The notes: generated from the letters alone by a model not told the origin. Positions 6,780-16,760 are shown, counted from the first letter of the stretch. The stretch: DNA of 64,000 bases from Paenibacillus macerans (GCF_900454495.1 NZ_UGSI01000001.1:1488001-1552000); one strand, 5' to 3'. Translations and numbers: made by a program.

Positions 6780-9467
6780 TTAGCCTCCCGTCCCCTGAAT
6801 CGCTTCATTCGCACCAGCCGGTGCGTTCAGCCCGTTCCCTGAATCGGTTTGGCCGTTATTTCCATCGGCGGGTGGCGCGGACGTATCCGCATTTCCTTCG
6901 CCTAAGCCGCCGTCAGGAGGAACCACGGTGCCGGGATTCGAGACGCCCCCGTCTCCGTTCCCGCTTCCGTTTCCGGGGTTGCCGTTGCCATTACCGTTGC
7001 CATTACCGTTGCCATTGCCATTGCCTTGGCCATTCCCTAGGCCATTTCCGTTGCCTTGGCCATTTCCGTTGCCGTTCCCCTGGCCGTCTCCCGAGCCATC
7101 CCCGTTTCCGGGCGGGAAACCTTGATTTCCGCTGCCGTCGTCAATTTGCCCATCCCCCGGCAATCCCTGGTTGCCATCACCGTCTGCGCCCGGATCGGGC
7201 AGATCGTCCATCGGATCTTCGCCCGCTTCGATCAACACCTGGGCATTGTTCGATGGATCGCTTTCCGCGTCGTTGACGGGGTCGTAAGCCGTAACACGGT
7301 AGATATAACCCGTTCCCGGGGTAATGCTGATGTCTTCCGTTTCCGTAGCGCTGGAATCCATAATATGCGTGAAATCCGTTTCCGAAGCTTCACGGCGGTA
7401 AATCCGGTAAACCGCACCGGCTTGTTCCACGCCTTTCCAGCTAAGCGCAACCGTACCGGTATCCGCGTTATAGACCGCGCTGAGTTCGGACGGCGCCGCC
7501 GTCTTCGGTTCCTCTTGCGCCGGCGGCTTCAGGTTGGCCGGTATCGGGAAATCCTTGACCGGCACGCCGGCCAGCGCCTCTTTCATCACCGCCGCGAACA
7601 GCGCCGCGGTCTGGCCGCTGCTTCCGTTCAGCAGATGGTCTTTATCCGCATTGTCATAGCCCATCCAGATCGCGGCCGTCCACTCCGGCGTGTAGCCGAC
7701 GAACCACACGTCGCGGTTTTTGCTGCTTCGCAGGCCCGGGATGCCGTGCTGCGTCGTCCCCGTTTTCCCGGCAACCGGACGGTCGATTTTTGCCCGCCGG
7801 CCCGTCCCTTCATTGACGACGTTTTCCATCATTTTCGTCATATAGTAGGCCGTGCGTTCGCTGATTACCCTTTTCGGTTTCGGCGGGTTGTATTTATATT
7901 TAACTACCCCGTTATGATCGACAATCTGCTTAATCGAATACGGAGGGTTGTATTCCCCGCCGTTGGCAAACACGCTGAACGCCCCCGCCATTTCCAGCGT
8001 GTTCGTCCCGTAGGTCAAACCGCCAAGCGCGATCGCCAGGTTGCGGTCGTTTTTGTCCATCGTGATGCCCATTTCCTGCGCGTATTTCACGCCTGTGCCG
8101 GCCCCGACCTCATTCAGCAGCCACACGGCCGGAATGTTCTCCGATTTCGTCAGCGCGGTCGTCAGGTTGATCGTGTTCGAATAGCCGTGCAGATTCGTCG
8201 GACAATAATCGCCGAAGCACTGCTTATTGTTCGGGATCTGCGAATCCGGCGTAAATTTGCCTGATTCGAGCGCCGGCGCATAGGACACGATCGGCTTAAA
8301 CGCCGAACCCGGCTGTCTGCGGCTGTTCAGGCGGCTGTAGCCTTTGCGCTGGTAATCCCGGCCGCCAAGCAGAGCGACGAGGCTGCCGTTCTCATGGTTC
8401 ATGATGACGATCGAACCCTGAACCTGTTTATCGTCCTTGCTTTTTTCGAAATAATCGTCGTTGGCGAACGCCTTCTCCACCGCTTTTTGCGCCTGGGCGT
8501 CCATCGTCGTGTAAATTTTGTAGCCGCCGCGGTTCAGCTCGTCTTCGGTGAGGCCAAACTTCTCCTCGGCTTCCTCGACCACATAGTCTTTAAAGGCGAG
8601 GTAGCTTTGGTTGCTGGCCGGCGGTTCGTAGTCGTAAACCACCTTTTTCGCCTCGTCCCGCTCCTCGGCGGTAATGTACCCTTCCTGATACATCAGGTCG
8701 AGAACGACGCCGCGGCGCTCTTGCGAAAGCTCCGGATTCCGCAGCGGGTTATATTTGGACGGCCCTTTGGGCATAGCCGCCAGTGTAGCCATTTGCCACA
8801 GCTTCAGGTCGTTCAAATTCGATTTGCCGAAATAGCGAATGGAAGCCGCTTTAATTCCGTACACCGTTCCGCCGAAATTAATCCGATTAAGATAAAGCGT
8901 TAAAATTTCATCTTTTGTTTTGTGGCGTTCCAGCGCCATCGCAATCGACATCTCCGTCGCTTTGCGGAAAAACGTTTTGTCCGCGCTGAGGAAAATGTTT
9001 TTGGCGAGCTGCTGCGTAATCGTACTTCCGCCTTCCACCAGGGAACGGGCCACGACATCCTTTACCGCCGCTCTGCCGATCGACCAAAGATCGACGCCGT
9101 TATGCTCGAAAAACCGCCGGTCTTCCGTGGCGACAAACGCTTTTTTGAGCAGGTCCGGGATTTCGTCTGCGTCAACAGGCTCGCTTTTGTCGATCGAGAG
9201 CTCCCCCATCAACGCGCCGTTACGGTCGTATACCTTGGTTGTTTCGTAGACCGTCAGCTTGTCCCCGTTTTCCATGAGGATCTTTTCGCCGCTGACCGTA
9301 ATGTACATATAACCCGCAATCGCGCAGAAAACCGCGAACGCGATCGTGAAAAACGAAGTCCACAGCAGTTTCTTTACGGTCAGTTTTTTCTTTTTGCGCG
9401 CCTTCGGCGCCTTTCCTTTTTTCCCCGATTTATTGCTTCGTTCCAGTCTTGGATTTTGGCTGGACAT
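6780..9467 (-). CDS. Class A penicillin-binding protein (PBP1A type) with FnIII domain and Gly/Asn-rich tail
   Basis: Bifunctional peptidoglycan glycosyltransferase/transpeptidase, 895 residues. Basic cytoplasmic head, membrane segment about 33-57, GT51 domain with catalytic EDRRFFEHNGVD (Glu115) and GGSTITQQLAKN, transpeptidase with S388-A-F-K391 in QPGSAFKP, the SEN triad and KTGTT in VAGKTGTTQ. A fibronectin type III-like domain (about 655-740) follows, then ~140 residues dominated by GN, GD and GQ dipeptides. A disordered Asn/Gly tail is also known in Bacillus PonA. The ATG at 9467 opens a basic N-terminus typical of the family. It has its own terminator downstream and hfq's upstream, so it is probably monocistronic. 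Confidence 0.95.
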   Translation of the reverse strand: MSSQNPRLERSNKSGKKGKAPKARKKKKLTVKKLLWTSFFTIAFAVFCAIAGYMYITVSGEKILMENGDKLTVYETTKVYDRNGALMGELSIDKSEPVDADEIPDLLKKAFVATEDRRFFEHNGVDLWSIGRAAVKDVVARSLVEGGSTITQQLAKNIFLSADKTFFRKATEMSIAMALERHKTKDEILTLYLNRINFGGTVYGIKAASIRYFGKSNLNDLKLWQMATLAAMPKGPSKYNPLRNPELSQERRGVVLDLMYQEGYITAEERDEAKKVVYDYEPPASNQSYLAFKDYVVEEAEEKFGLTEDELNRGGYKIYTTMDAQAQKAVEKAFANDDYFEKSKDDKQVQGSIVIMNHENGSLVALLGGRDYQRKGYSRLNSRRQPGSAFKPIVSYAPALESGKFTPDSQIPNNKQCFGDYCPTNLHGYSNTINLTTALTKSENIPAVWLLNEVGAGTGVKYAQEMGITMDKNDRNLAIALGGLTYGTNTLEMAGAFSVFANGGEYNPPYSIKQIVDHNGVVKYKYNPPKPKRVISERTAYYMTKMMENVVNEGTGRRAKIDRPVAGKTGTTQHGIPGLRSSKNRDVWFVGYTPEWTAAIWMGYDNADKDHLLNGSSGQTAALFAAVMKEALAGVPVKDFPIPANLKPPAQEEPKTAAPSELSAVYNADTGTVALSWKGVEQAGAVYRIYRREASETDFTHIMDSSATETEDISITPGTGYIYRVTAYDPVNDAESDPSNNAQVLIEAGEDPMDDLPDPGADGDGNQGLPGDGQIDDGSGNQGFPPGNGDGSGDGQGNGNGNGQGNGNGLGNGQGNGNGNGNGNGNGNGNPGNGSGNGDGGVSNPGTVVPPDGGLGEGNADTSAPPADGNNGQTDSGNGLNAPAGANEAIQGTGG

Positions 9468-9605
9468 GGTTTCTCTGACCCCCTTTTACCTCTCCGTTAA
9501 AGGTTCGGCCTCCGCCCTCATACCCCGGCGGCAGCGCCGCAGCGAGGCGGTTGAACCCGCTCCCGGTGAATCCGGAGCGCCCAAAAATGCCCGGAACGAA
9601 AAGAA

Positions 9606-9622
9606 CAACCTGGGTCAGGTTG
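9606..9622 (-). terminator. Terminator of hfq
   Basis: Perfect 7-bp stem CAACCTG/CAGGTTG with a 3-base loop, followed on the minus strand by TTCTTTTC. It is ~60 bp after the hfq stop codon and ~140 bp before the PBP start. Confidence 0.8.
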
Positions 9623-9679
9623 CTCTCTCCTTTTCCTATACCTTTAACGTATTGAAATCAAAAAAGTTTCACTATCGCT

Positions 9680-9919
9680 TTAGCCCTCGTTCTGCGTTTC
9701 CTGCATCAGCGACACGTTGCGCTGCGGCTGGAACGTGGAAATCGCGTGCTTGTACACCATTTGCTGGCGTCCGTCGCTGTCGATGACGATCGTGAAGTTG
9801 TCAAAGGCTTTGATCGTTCCCCTGATCTGAAATCCGTTCGTCAGAAATACCGTCACCGGTATGCTTTCTTTGCGAAGCTGGTTCAGAAATGTATCCTGGA
9901 TATTAATGGTCTTGTTCAT
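9680..9919 (-). CDS. hfq: RNA chaperone Hfq
   Basis: Sm-like hexameric RNA-binding protein. 79 residues starting MNKTINIQDTFLNQLRKE, with Sm1 (VTVFLTNGFQIRGTIKAFDNFTIVI in segments) and Sm2 (QQMVYKHAISTF, the YKHAIST motif that binds uridine-rich RNA). An upstream in-frame start would add eight residues; TGGGGGT just before the ATG at 9919 and family length support the shorter protein. It follows miaA, as in Bacillus. Confidence 0.96.
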   Translation of the reverse strand: MNKTINIQDTFLNQLRKESIPVTVFLTNGFQIRGTIKAFDNFTIVIDSDGRQQMVYKHAISTFQPQRNVSLMQETQNEG

Positions 9920-9943
9920 AGCCGTACCCCCAATAGGAATCAA

Positions 9944-10918
9944 TTAGTGTTTTGAATTATATTCAAGATCAGCGGGAAACTTTCCTGCTATTATAGCATG
10001 GGCCGCCGCCAAAATCCCGGAAAAATTTTCGCCGCTCCCCGCATCGATCCAGGCGATCTCCTTCATATGCCTGAACCAGGAGAGCTGCCTCTTGGCGAAA
10101 CGCCGCGTATCCCTCTTTAATTTCTCCACGGCTTCCGGCAGCGGAACGCCGTCCTCCAGGTGTTCGGCGATTTCCTTGTAGCCAAGCCCCTGCATGGACA
10201 CGAGTTCCCGGGAATAACCCTGACGAAGCAGGCGGCGCACCTCATCCACAAGACCAAGCCGCAGCATTTCGTCAATTCTCCGTTCAATACGGTTATAAAG
10301 CATTTGCCGGTCCATTGTCAAACCGATGACGCACAAATCGTACGGGGACTCCTTGATTTGTTTGTCCAATTGCTCCGATAGAGTCGTTCCCGTCAGATGG
10401 TGGATTTCCATGGCGCGAATCACCCGCCGCACATCGTTCGGATGCAAACGGGCGGCGGATCTGGGATCGATGGCCGCCAGCTTGGCGTGCAGCGCCTCCG
10501 CGCCGTGTTCTTCGGCGTACGCCAGCTCCGCGGCGCGGAACGCCTCGTCGGCCCCGGCTTCCGTAAATTGGAATTCATAGCAGACGGATTCGATATACAG
10601 CCCCGTCCCCCCGACGATAAAAGGCAAATGCCCGCGGCTTTCGATCTCCGGAATCAGCTTGCGGCACCACTCCTGAAATTGGGCGACGGAAAAAGGTTCG
10701 TCCGGCTCCAGCACGTCGATCAAATGATGGGGGACGCCCTCCATCTCCGCCGGAGCGATTTTGGCCGTGCCGATGTCCATGCCCCGGTACACCTGCATCG
10801 AATCGCCGGAAATCACTTCGCAGGAAAACGCTTTGGCGATTTCGACGCTAAGCTTCGTTTTGCCCACCGCCGTCGGACCGACGAGCACGAGCAGCCGCGG
10901 TTTCTTATTTATGGTCAA
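9944..10918 (-). CDS. miaA: tRNA dimethylallyltransferase
   Basis: Transfers a dimethylallyl group to A37 of tRNAs reading UNN codons. 324 residues, P-loop GPTAVGKTKLSVEIA near residue 13, then DSMQVYRGMDIGTAK, VPHHLIDVL, FIVGGTGLYIESV, the ROAHPNDVRR-like LHPNDVRRVIRAMEI, and the C-terminal KRDTRRFAKRQLSWFR tRNA-binding segment. Initiation is at TTG (10918) with GGAG nine bases upstream. It overlaps the end of the upstream methyltransferase gene by 14 bp, indicating translational coupling. Confidence 0.95.
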   Translation of the reverse strand: MTINKKPRLLVLVGPTAVGKTKLSVEIAKAFSCEVISGDSMQVYRGMDIGTAKIAPAEMEGVPHHLIDVLEPDEPFSVAQFQEWCRKLIPEIESRGHLPFIVGGTGLYIESVCYEFQFTEAGADEAFRAAELAYAEEHGAEALHAKLAAIDPRSAARLHPNDVRRVIRAMEIHHLTGTTLSEQLDKQIKESPYDLCVIGLTMDRQMLYNRIERRIDEMLRLGLVDEVRRLLRQGYSRELVSMQGLGYKEIAEHLEDGVPLPEAVEKLKRDTRRFAKRQLSWFRHMKEIAWIDAGSGENFSGILAAAHAIIAGKFPADLEYNSKH

Positions 10919-11687
10919 GCGCGATCACTCCGTAAGCTATTTTGGTATGGGCGCGGGCGCTCGTCTCGAAGCCAAGCCGGGCAAATTCGCCGCTCCCTTT
11001 TTGTTCCTTCATGACGACCGTTTTCCGGGCGACCCGGCACGCTTCCCGCAACGCCTCCGCGCTGAGGCTGCCCGCGTTGGCAAAGGTTCTCAGCGGCGAA
11101 ATCGAGGAAGAATCCTCGAGCGGATGCCGGAACATCGGATCGAAATAAACGATGTCCGCGCTTTTGTCGGGCATGCCGCGCAAAACCTCCAAATGGTTCC
11201 CATGCACCGTTTCGATGCGCCGCAAAGCGGCGTCAAACTCCGGCAACCCGGAAACATAGTGCTTCAGCCCCTCCTGCAGCAGCGCCCAGAGCGGAAACGA
11301 ATCCTCCAGCGCCAGCACCCGTCCCCCGGGGCCGGCGGCAACGGCGAAAACGCTCGCGTCGGAGCCGAGACCGGCCGTGCCGTCGATGACGAAGTCGCCG
11401 GGGGCGGCGCGGGCCGCCTCCAGCATGGCGTCGCTTTCGCCTTTAAGCAGCCGCTTGGCGCGGACGAAACCCATGCTGGGGTGGAACGTCAGCGGCTCTT
11501 GCCCGGCCCGGTGCAAACGAACCCCCTGCTCCATAACGACCAGAATGTCGCCGTCTCCGTAACGCTCGGCCAGCTTGGCCAGCGAGGTCCGGCCGCGCGG
11601 AACGCGGGTTGCCCCGGTCAGTGCCGCCAGGTTTTGAGCCCGCTCAAGCACGGCGGGAGTCTCGCGGTCTCCCGTAGTAATTAACAT
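10905..11687 (-). CDS. RsmJ-like class I SAM-dependent methyltransferase
   Basis: 260 residues. An N-terminal part (MLITTGDRETPAVLERAQNL) precedes a Rossmann methyltransferase with HPSMGFVRAKRLLKGESDAM, motif I DFVIDGTAGLGSDASVFA, motif II ALEDSF and motif IV VYFDPMFRHP. This arrangement matches the RsmJ (16S rRNA guanine-N2) family and its Firmicute relatives; the substrate is inferred only. GGAGGA lies eight bases before the ATG. It lies between mutL and miaA and overlaps miaA. Confidence 0.82.
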   Translation of the reverse strand: MLITTGDRETPAVLERAQNLAALTGATRVPRGRTSLAKLAERYGDGDILVVMEQGVRLHRAGQEPLTFHPSMGFVRAKRLLKGESDAMLEAARAAPGDFVIDGTAGLGSDASVFAVAAGPGGRVLALEDSFPLWALLQEGLKHYVSGLPEFDAALRRIETVHGNHLEVLRGMPDKSADIVYFDPMFRHPLEDSSSISPLRTFANAGSLSAEALREACRVARKTVVMKEQKGSGEFARLGFETSARAHTKIAYGVIALDHK

Positions 11688-11712
11688 GATGAAATTCCTC
11701 CGTTCGCGCCGC

Positions 11713-13878
11713 TCACATGACCCGCTTGAACAGCTTTTCCAAATCGTACGCCGTAAACGAAACGATGATCGGTCTCCCGTGCGGGCAAGTGTACGGCTGT
11801 TTGCAGGCCGCCAAGCGGCGGATCAGCGTGTTCGCTTCCTCCGGCGTCAGCTTCTGGTTTGCTTTGATCGAAGCTTTGCAGGACACCATCGTGGACGAGG
11901 CCTCGCGCAGCTTGGCGAGGTCGATGGCCCGCTCGTGCAGCACCCATTCCGCCATTTCCTGGATGATCGCTTCTTCTTCCCCTTGGGGAAACCAATACGG
12001 GTGAGAGACGACGCGGAACGTGCCCCCGCCGAAATGCTCCAGGATGACGCCGGCCTGTTCGAACCAGTGCAGCCGCTCCTTCAGCTTGGCGCTGTCCGAC
12101 GGCGTAAATTCCAGAGTAATCGGGATCAGCAGCTCCTGCGAGGCGTCCGCCGGATGGCCGAATTTTTCGTAATAGTATTCGTAATTCACCCGCTCATGCG
12201 CGGCGTGCTGGTCGATCAAATACAAGCCCTCTTCGTTTTGGGCGATGAGGTATGTGCCGTGATGCTGTCCGATCAGGGACAGCTCCGGAAAGGCCGGAAG
12301 CTCCGGCGCCGCCGCAGGCGCGCCGTACAGCGCTTCCGGCATCTCCTGCAGCCGCTCGGGCGGGAGCGGCTGCTGCGATGCCGAGCCGCCGCTATACGCG
12401 GCCGCGGCGGCGCTGTCCCGGCCAAGCCCGCTTTGCGGGGCATTGGCCGGGGTTTGCGGCGGCGCCTGGCGTTGCGCCAGCGCCGCTTCGGGCTGCGCGG
12501 CGCCGTACGCGCCGGCGCCGGCAGGGCCCCGCTCCCGCAGCGTCAGGCCTGCGGCCGCTGCGGGAGCGCCCGGGCCCGCGGTCCGGGCGGCCGAGCCGCC
12601 GCCCGGAAGCGGGCCGCCGGCGGCGCCTTCGGCGAACGCGCCGCCAGCCGTGCCCGGGGCGCGCTCCGGCGCCGCCCCGGAAAAGCCGCGGTCCGCCATG
12701 CCGGACCCCGCGCCTATGTCCGCTCCGCCCCAGGCCTGCGGCCGGAGCGTCCCGTTCCCCGCCGCGCCCGGCTGCCCGGCGGCGGCTTCTCCCGCGCCGG
12801 CATCCGGCGCGGGGAAGTGAAACTGCTCCTGGATCACCGCTTTGCTGGATCCTCTGCCAATCTGCTGCCGTACGACCTGCGGAATCAGCACCAGACCGTT
12901 CAGCACGCTGCGGATGCTGCTCTCCACAAACCCGTTCAGCTCGGGCTCCTTGCTGAAACGGACCTCCAGCTTCGCCGGATGCACGTTCACGTCCACCAGC
13001 GACGGGTGCATGTCCAGCATCAATACGACCAGCGGATAGCGGTTGATCGGCAGCAGCGTGTGGTAGGCTCTTAGAATCGCCTGATGCAGGCCCTGATTGC
13101 GGATGTAGCGGCCGTTCACGATCGTGGACATCCCGCCGCGGTTCGACCGGGCCAGATCGGGCCGGCCGATGTAGCCCGAGATCCGGTAATCCAAGTCCTC
13201 GGCTTCGATCGGCACCATCCCTTTCGACGTGTTTACGCCGTAGATGGCGGCGATGACCTGCAGCAGGTCCCCGCCGCCCGGGCTCTGCAGCAGCGTGTTG
13301 CCGTTATGCCGCAGCGTAAAAGCGATGTTCGGGTGAGCCAGCGCCTGCCGGTACACACAGTCCGAGATGTGCCCCAGCTCCGTCTGGATCGTTTTCATAT
13401 ATTTCAGCCTTGCCGGAGTATTGTAAAATAATTCCCGCACCGTAATATCCGTGCCTTGCGGCGCGGCGGTCTCTTCGTTTTGCTTCAGCGTTCCGCCTTC
13501 GATCATGATCTGCCGGCCGAGCCCGGTGTCGTCGCTGGAGGAGACCAGCTTGACCTTGGCGACGGCGGCGATACTCGGCAGCGCCTCGCCGCGAAACCCA
13601 AGGCTGCGGATTTGAAACAGGTCGCGGCCTGATGTGATTTTGCTCGTCGCGTGGCGGTAAAACGCCGTCTCGCAGTCCTCCGGGGCGATGCCGGAGCCGT
13701 TGTCCGTCACCCGAATGAGCTCAAGACCGCCTTCTTCCACCGTCACTTCAATGCTTGTCGCCCCCGCGTCGACGGCGTTTTCGACCAATTCCTTGACGAC
13801 CGACGCCGGCCGTTCCACCACCTCGCCGGCGGCGATCTGGTTGGCGATATGCTCGTCCAATACTACGATTTTTGCCAC
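11713..13878 (-). CDS. mutL: DNA mismatch repair endonuclease MutL
   Basis: 721 residues. The GHKL ATPase has IAAGEVVERPASVVKELVENA, DNGSGI and GFRGEALPSIAAVAK. The C-terminal domain carries the endonuclease motif DQHAAHERVNYE (556-567) and CPHGRP (698-703), so this is a nicking MutL as expected in bacteria without MutH. Residues ~345-510 form an unusually Ala/Gly/Pro-rich linker. Start GTG at 13878 with GGGAGGG seven bases before. It follows mutS by 41 bp. Confidence 0.97.
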   Translation of the reverse strand: MAKIVVLDEHIANQIAAGEVVERPASVVKELVENAVDAGATSIEVTVEEGGLELIRVTDNGSGIAPEDCETAFYRHATSKITSGRDLFQIRSLGFRGEALPSIAAVAKVKLVSSSDDTGLGRQIMIEGGTLKQNEETAAPQGTDITVRELFYNTPARLKYMKTIQTELGHISDCVYRQALAHPNIAFTLRHNGNTLLQSPGGGDLLQVIAAIYGVNTSKGMVPIEAEDLDYRISGYIGRPDLARSNRGGMSTIVNGRYIRNQGLHQAILRAYHTLLPINRYPLVVLMLDMHPSLVDVNVHPAKLEVRFSKEPELNGFVESSIRSVLNGLVLIPQVVRQQIGRGSSKAVIQEQFHFPAPDAGAGEAAAGQPGAAGNGTLRPQAWGGADIGAGSGMADRGFSGAAPERAPGTAGGAFAEGAAGGPLPGGGSAARTAGPGAPAAAAGLTLRERGPAGAGAYGAAQPEAALAQRQAPPQTPANAPQSGLGRDSAAAAAYSGGSASQQPLPPERLQEMPEALYGAPAAAPELPAFPELSLIGQHHGTYLIAQNEEGLYLIDQHAAHERVNYEYYYEKFGHPADASQELLIPITLEFTPSDSAKLKERLHWFEQAGVILEHFGGGTFRVVSHPYWFPQGEEEAIIQEMAEWVLHERAIDLAKLREASSTMVSCKASIKANQKLTPEEANTLIRRLAACKQPYTCPHGRPIIVSFTAYDLEKLFKRVM

Positions 13879-13919
13879 TTGTTTTCCCTCCCGCCTTGCC
13901 GTTTCCGTTCATTCCTTGG

Positions 13920-16760
13920 CTACATGTCTTTAGCCTTCATCTTGAGCTCGTTCACGAGCTGCATCGCCTGCAGCGGCGTCATATTCATCAAATCGGCATT
14001 TTTAAGCATGTTAATGATCTGCCGGGCCCCAGGGTCCTCGGCGGCCGGCTTCGCTTTCTTCGGCGGCGTTTCGTCGCCAAAGATGGACAGCTGCACGACC
14101 TCCTCCTCAACCATAGGCTCGTCCTTGAAAGAAGCTCTCGCTGCCGCCGCCTCTTGCCCGGCCGGCGTATGCTTGCCAAAGGACGGGTCCATGGCTTCGG
14201 CGCCATAAGACGAGGCCGTTTCGCGGTTCAGCGCTGCGCCGGCAAGCCGTGATTCCGTCGCCGTTCCGGGTCGATCCTTGCCGGCGGCTCCGCCTCCCGA
14301 TCCATCCGCGGCCAATGCCGCCTCTTCTCCCGCGTCCGTTTTCGCCCCTGCGCCGCCGCCGGTCACCGGCGCCTTTTGCTCCAGATCCTGAAGCAGCCCG
14401 TAGGCGCGTCCGATGATTTCCTCCGGCAGCCCGGCCAAACGGGCGCAGTAAATGCCGTAGCTCGTATCCGCGGCCCCCGGGATCAGCTTGCGCAGGAAGT
14501 GGACTTTGTCCCCGCTCTCCTGCACGGCCATGCTGTAATTGCGCAAGGACCCGAGGCTGTGCTCCAGATGGGCCAGCTCGTGGAAATGCGTGGACACCAG
14601 CGCTTTGCAGCCGATTTTGTTGTGCACGTATTCAATCACCGCTTGGGCGATGGCCATCCCCTCGCTGGTCGACGTTCCCCGGCCCAATTCGTCGATGATG
14701 ATCAAGCTGCGCGGCGTTGCTTTTTCGGTCATGATCTGAATGTCGGCCATTTCAACCATAAACGTGCTCTGGCCGCCGATCAGATCGTCCGCCGCCCCGA
14801 TCCGCGTGAAAATGCGGTCAACCAGCGGAATTTCCGCTTTGGCCGCGGGCACGAAGCTGCCGATCTGGGCCAGGATCGAAATCAGCGCCACCTGGCGCAT
14901 GTACGTGCTTTTCCCGGCCATGTTCGGCCCGGTGATCAAGAGGATGCTCGCCTCCTCTTTGCGCAGGGCGGTGCCGTTGGCGATGAACGCCGTATCGTTC
15001 ATGACCGATTCCACCACCGGGTGGCGGCCCTGCTCCACGATCAGGTCATATCCGTCGGTCAGCGCCGGTTTCACGAAGCGATTCTCCGCCGCGACGGCCG
15101 CCAGCGAGCGCAGCACGTCGATTTCGGCGATCCGTTCGGCCAGCTGCTGCAGCCGGGGAATTTCCGCGGCGATTTTCTCCCGCAGCTCGCTGAACAGCGC
15201 ATACTCCAAATCGACCATTTTTTCCTCGGCCTCCAGGATCAGCGCTTCTTTCTCCTTCAGCTCGGGGGTGACAAACCGCTCGGCGTTGGCCAGCGTCTGC
15301 TTCCGTTCGTAGCGGCCTTCCGGGAGCGCGGACAGGTTCGCCCGCGTAACTTCGATGTAATAGCCGAACACTTTGTTGTAGCCGATCTTCAGCGATTTGA
15401 TGCCGGTCGCCTGCCGTTCGGCCGCCTCAAGCTCGGCGATCCAGCGCTTGCCGTTTACGCCGGCCTCCCGCAGCTCGTCCAACCGCGCATGATAACCGGC
15501 CTTAATGATCCCGCCTTCCCGCACCGATACCGGCGGATCGTCGGCAATCGCCGCCTCGATCATATCGGCCAGATCCGCGCAATCGTCCATCGTTCCCGCC
15601 AGCCGCCGCAGCGTGGACGAATCCGCGCCTCCGCACAGCTCCTTAATCGCCGGCACCTGGCGCAGCGAGGTTTTCAGCGCGACCATATCCCGCCCGTTGG
15701 CGCTGCCAAACGCCACCTTGCCGACGAGCCGCTCCAAATCGTAAATATTGTGCAGCGAGCTGCGCAAATCCTCACGCAAAATAAAGCCGCCATGCAGATG
15801 CTCGACCGCTTCGAGCCGTTCCTCGATCCGCGCGCGCTGCAGCAAAGGCTTGTCGATCCAGCGGCGCAGCAGACGCGAGCCCATCGATGTTTCCGTCCGG
15901 TCCAGCAGCCACAGCAGGGAGCCTTTTTTGGAGCGTTCCCGCACCGTTTCGACCAGTTCGAGATTGCGGCGGGTAAACGGATCGAGAATCATAAACTGCT
16001 CGGGCTCGTACGCGTGAATCTTTGTCAACTGCCCCAGCGAACGCTTTTGCGTTTCGCTCAAGTAACCTACCAGCAGGGCGATGTTTTCCCTGCGTTCGGG
16101 CTCCAGGCGGATCCATTCGGCCTCGCCGAACTGCGTCCGGCCGGCATCCTCCTTGGGCTTGTTCCACGGAGTATACACGACCGGCTTGCTGAGCGGGGCC
16201 GCTTGCTCCTTAATCCAATCAAGCAGCACGGAATCCCCGATGATTTCCGCCGGATCGTACAGACCCAGCTCGTCCCGCAGCCACTCCTTGCTTGACGGCG
16301 ACGAGGTGGCGTACAGGGCTCCCGTGGACAGGTCGCAAGCGGACAAAGCCATCAGCCCCTGGCGTTCGGTTGCGCAAACTATGTAATTGTTGACTTTATC
16401 GCCAACCGTTTTCCCTTCCATAATCGTGCCCGGGGTGATCACCCGCACGATCTCGCGCTTGACCACTCCCTTGGCCTGGGCGGGATCTTCGGTCTGCTCG
16501 CAAATCGCCACCTTGTATCCTTTTTCGATCAGCCGCTGAATATAGCTGTCCGCCGAATGGTAAGGAACGCCGCACATCGGTATTTTCTCGTCGGCCCCCC
16601 CGTCCCGGCCGGTCAGCGTGATTTCCAGCTCTTTGGCCGCCAAAATCGCATCGTCAAAAAACATTTCGTAAAAATCGCCGAGCCGGAAGAACAGAAACGC
16701 GTCCTGCGCCTCCGCCTTGACCCGCAAATATTGTTCGATCATCGGCGTGTAGGTAGCCAT
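13920..16760 (-). CDS. mutS: DNA mismatch recognition ATPase MutS
   Basis: 946 residues, longer than the ~860 usual in Bacillus. Mismatch-binding DFYEMFFDDA near the N-terminus, clamp and lever domains, then Walker A GPNMAGKSTYM, ABC-type signature region GGQSTFMVEMAD, Walker B LIIIDELGRGTSTSEG and STHFHELAHLE. A ~100-residue low-complexity insert (Gly/Ala-rich, from about PVTGGGAGAKTD) separates the ATPase from QLSIF, a sliding-clamp binding motif, and the short C-terminal tetramerisation segment. GGAGGGG precedes the ATG. Heads mutS-mutL. Confidence 0.97.
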   Translation of the reverse strand: MATYTPMIEQYLRVKAEAQDAFLFFRLGDFYEMFFDDAILAAKELEITLTGRDGGADEKIPMCGVPYHSADSYIQRLIEKGYKVAICEQTEDPAQAKGVVKREIVRVITPGTIMEGKTVGDKVNNYIVCATERQGLMALSACDLSTGALYATSSPSSKEWLRDELGLYDPAEIIGDSVLLDWIKEQAAPLSKPVVYTPWNKPKEDAGRTQFGEAEWIRLEPERRENIALLVGYLSETQKRSLGQLTKIHAYEPEQFMILDPFTRRNLELVETVRERSKKGSLLWLLDRTETSMGSRLLRRWIDKPLLQRARIEERLEAVEHLHGGFILREDLRSSLHNIYDLERLVGKVAFGSANGRDMVALKTSLRQVPAIKELCGGADSSTLRRLAGTMDDCADLADMIEAAIADDPPVSVREGGIIKAGYHARLDELREAGVNGKRWIAELEAAERQATGIKSLKIGYNKVFGYYIEVTRANLSALPEGRYERKQTLANAERFVTPELKEKEALILEAEEKMVDLEYALFSELREKIAAEIPRLQQLAERIAEIDVLRSLAAVAAENRFVKPALTDGYDLIVEQGRHPVVESVMNDTAFIANGTALRKEEASILLITGPNMAGKSTYMRQVALISILAQIGSFVPAAKAEIPLVDRIFTRIGAADDLIGGQSTFMVEMADIQIMTEKATPRSLIIIDELGRGTSTSEGMAIAQAVIEYVHNKIGCKALVSTHFHELAHLEHSLGSLRNYSMAVQESGDKVHFLRKLIPGAADTSYGIYCARLAGLPEEIIGRAYGLLQDLEQKAPVTGGGAGAKTDAGEEAALAADGSGGGAAGKDRPGTATESRLAGAALNRETASSYGAEAMDPSFGKHTPAGQEAAAARASFKDEPMVEEEVVQLSIFGDETPPKKAKPAAEDPGARQIINMLKNADLMNMTPLQAMQLVNELKMKAKDM

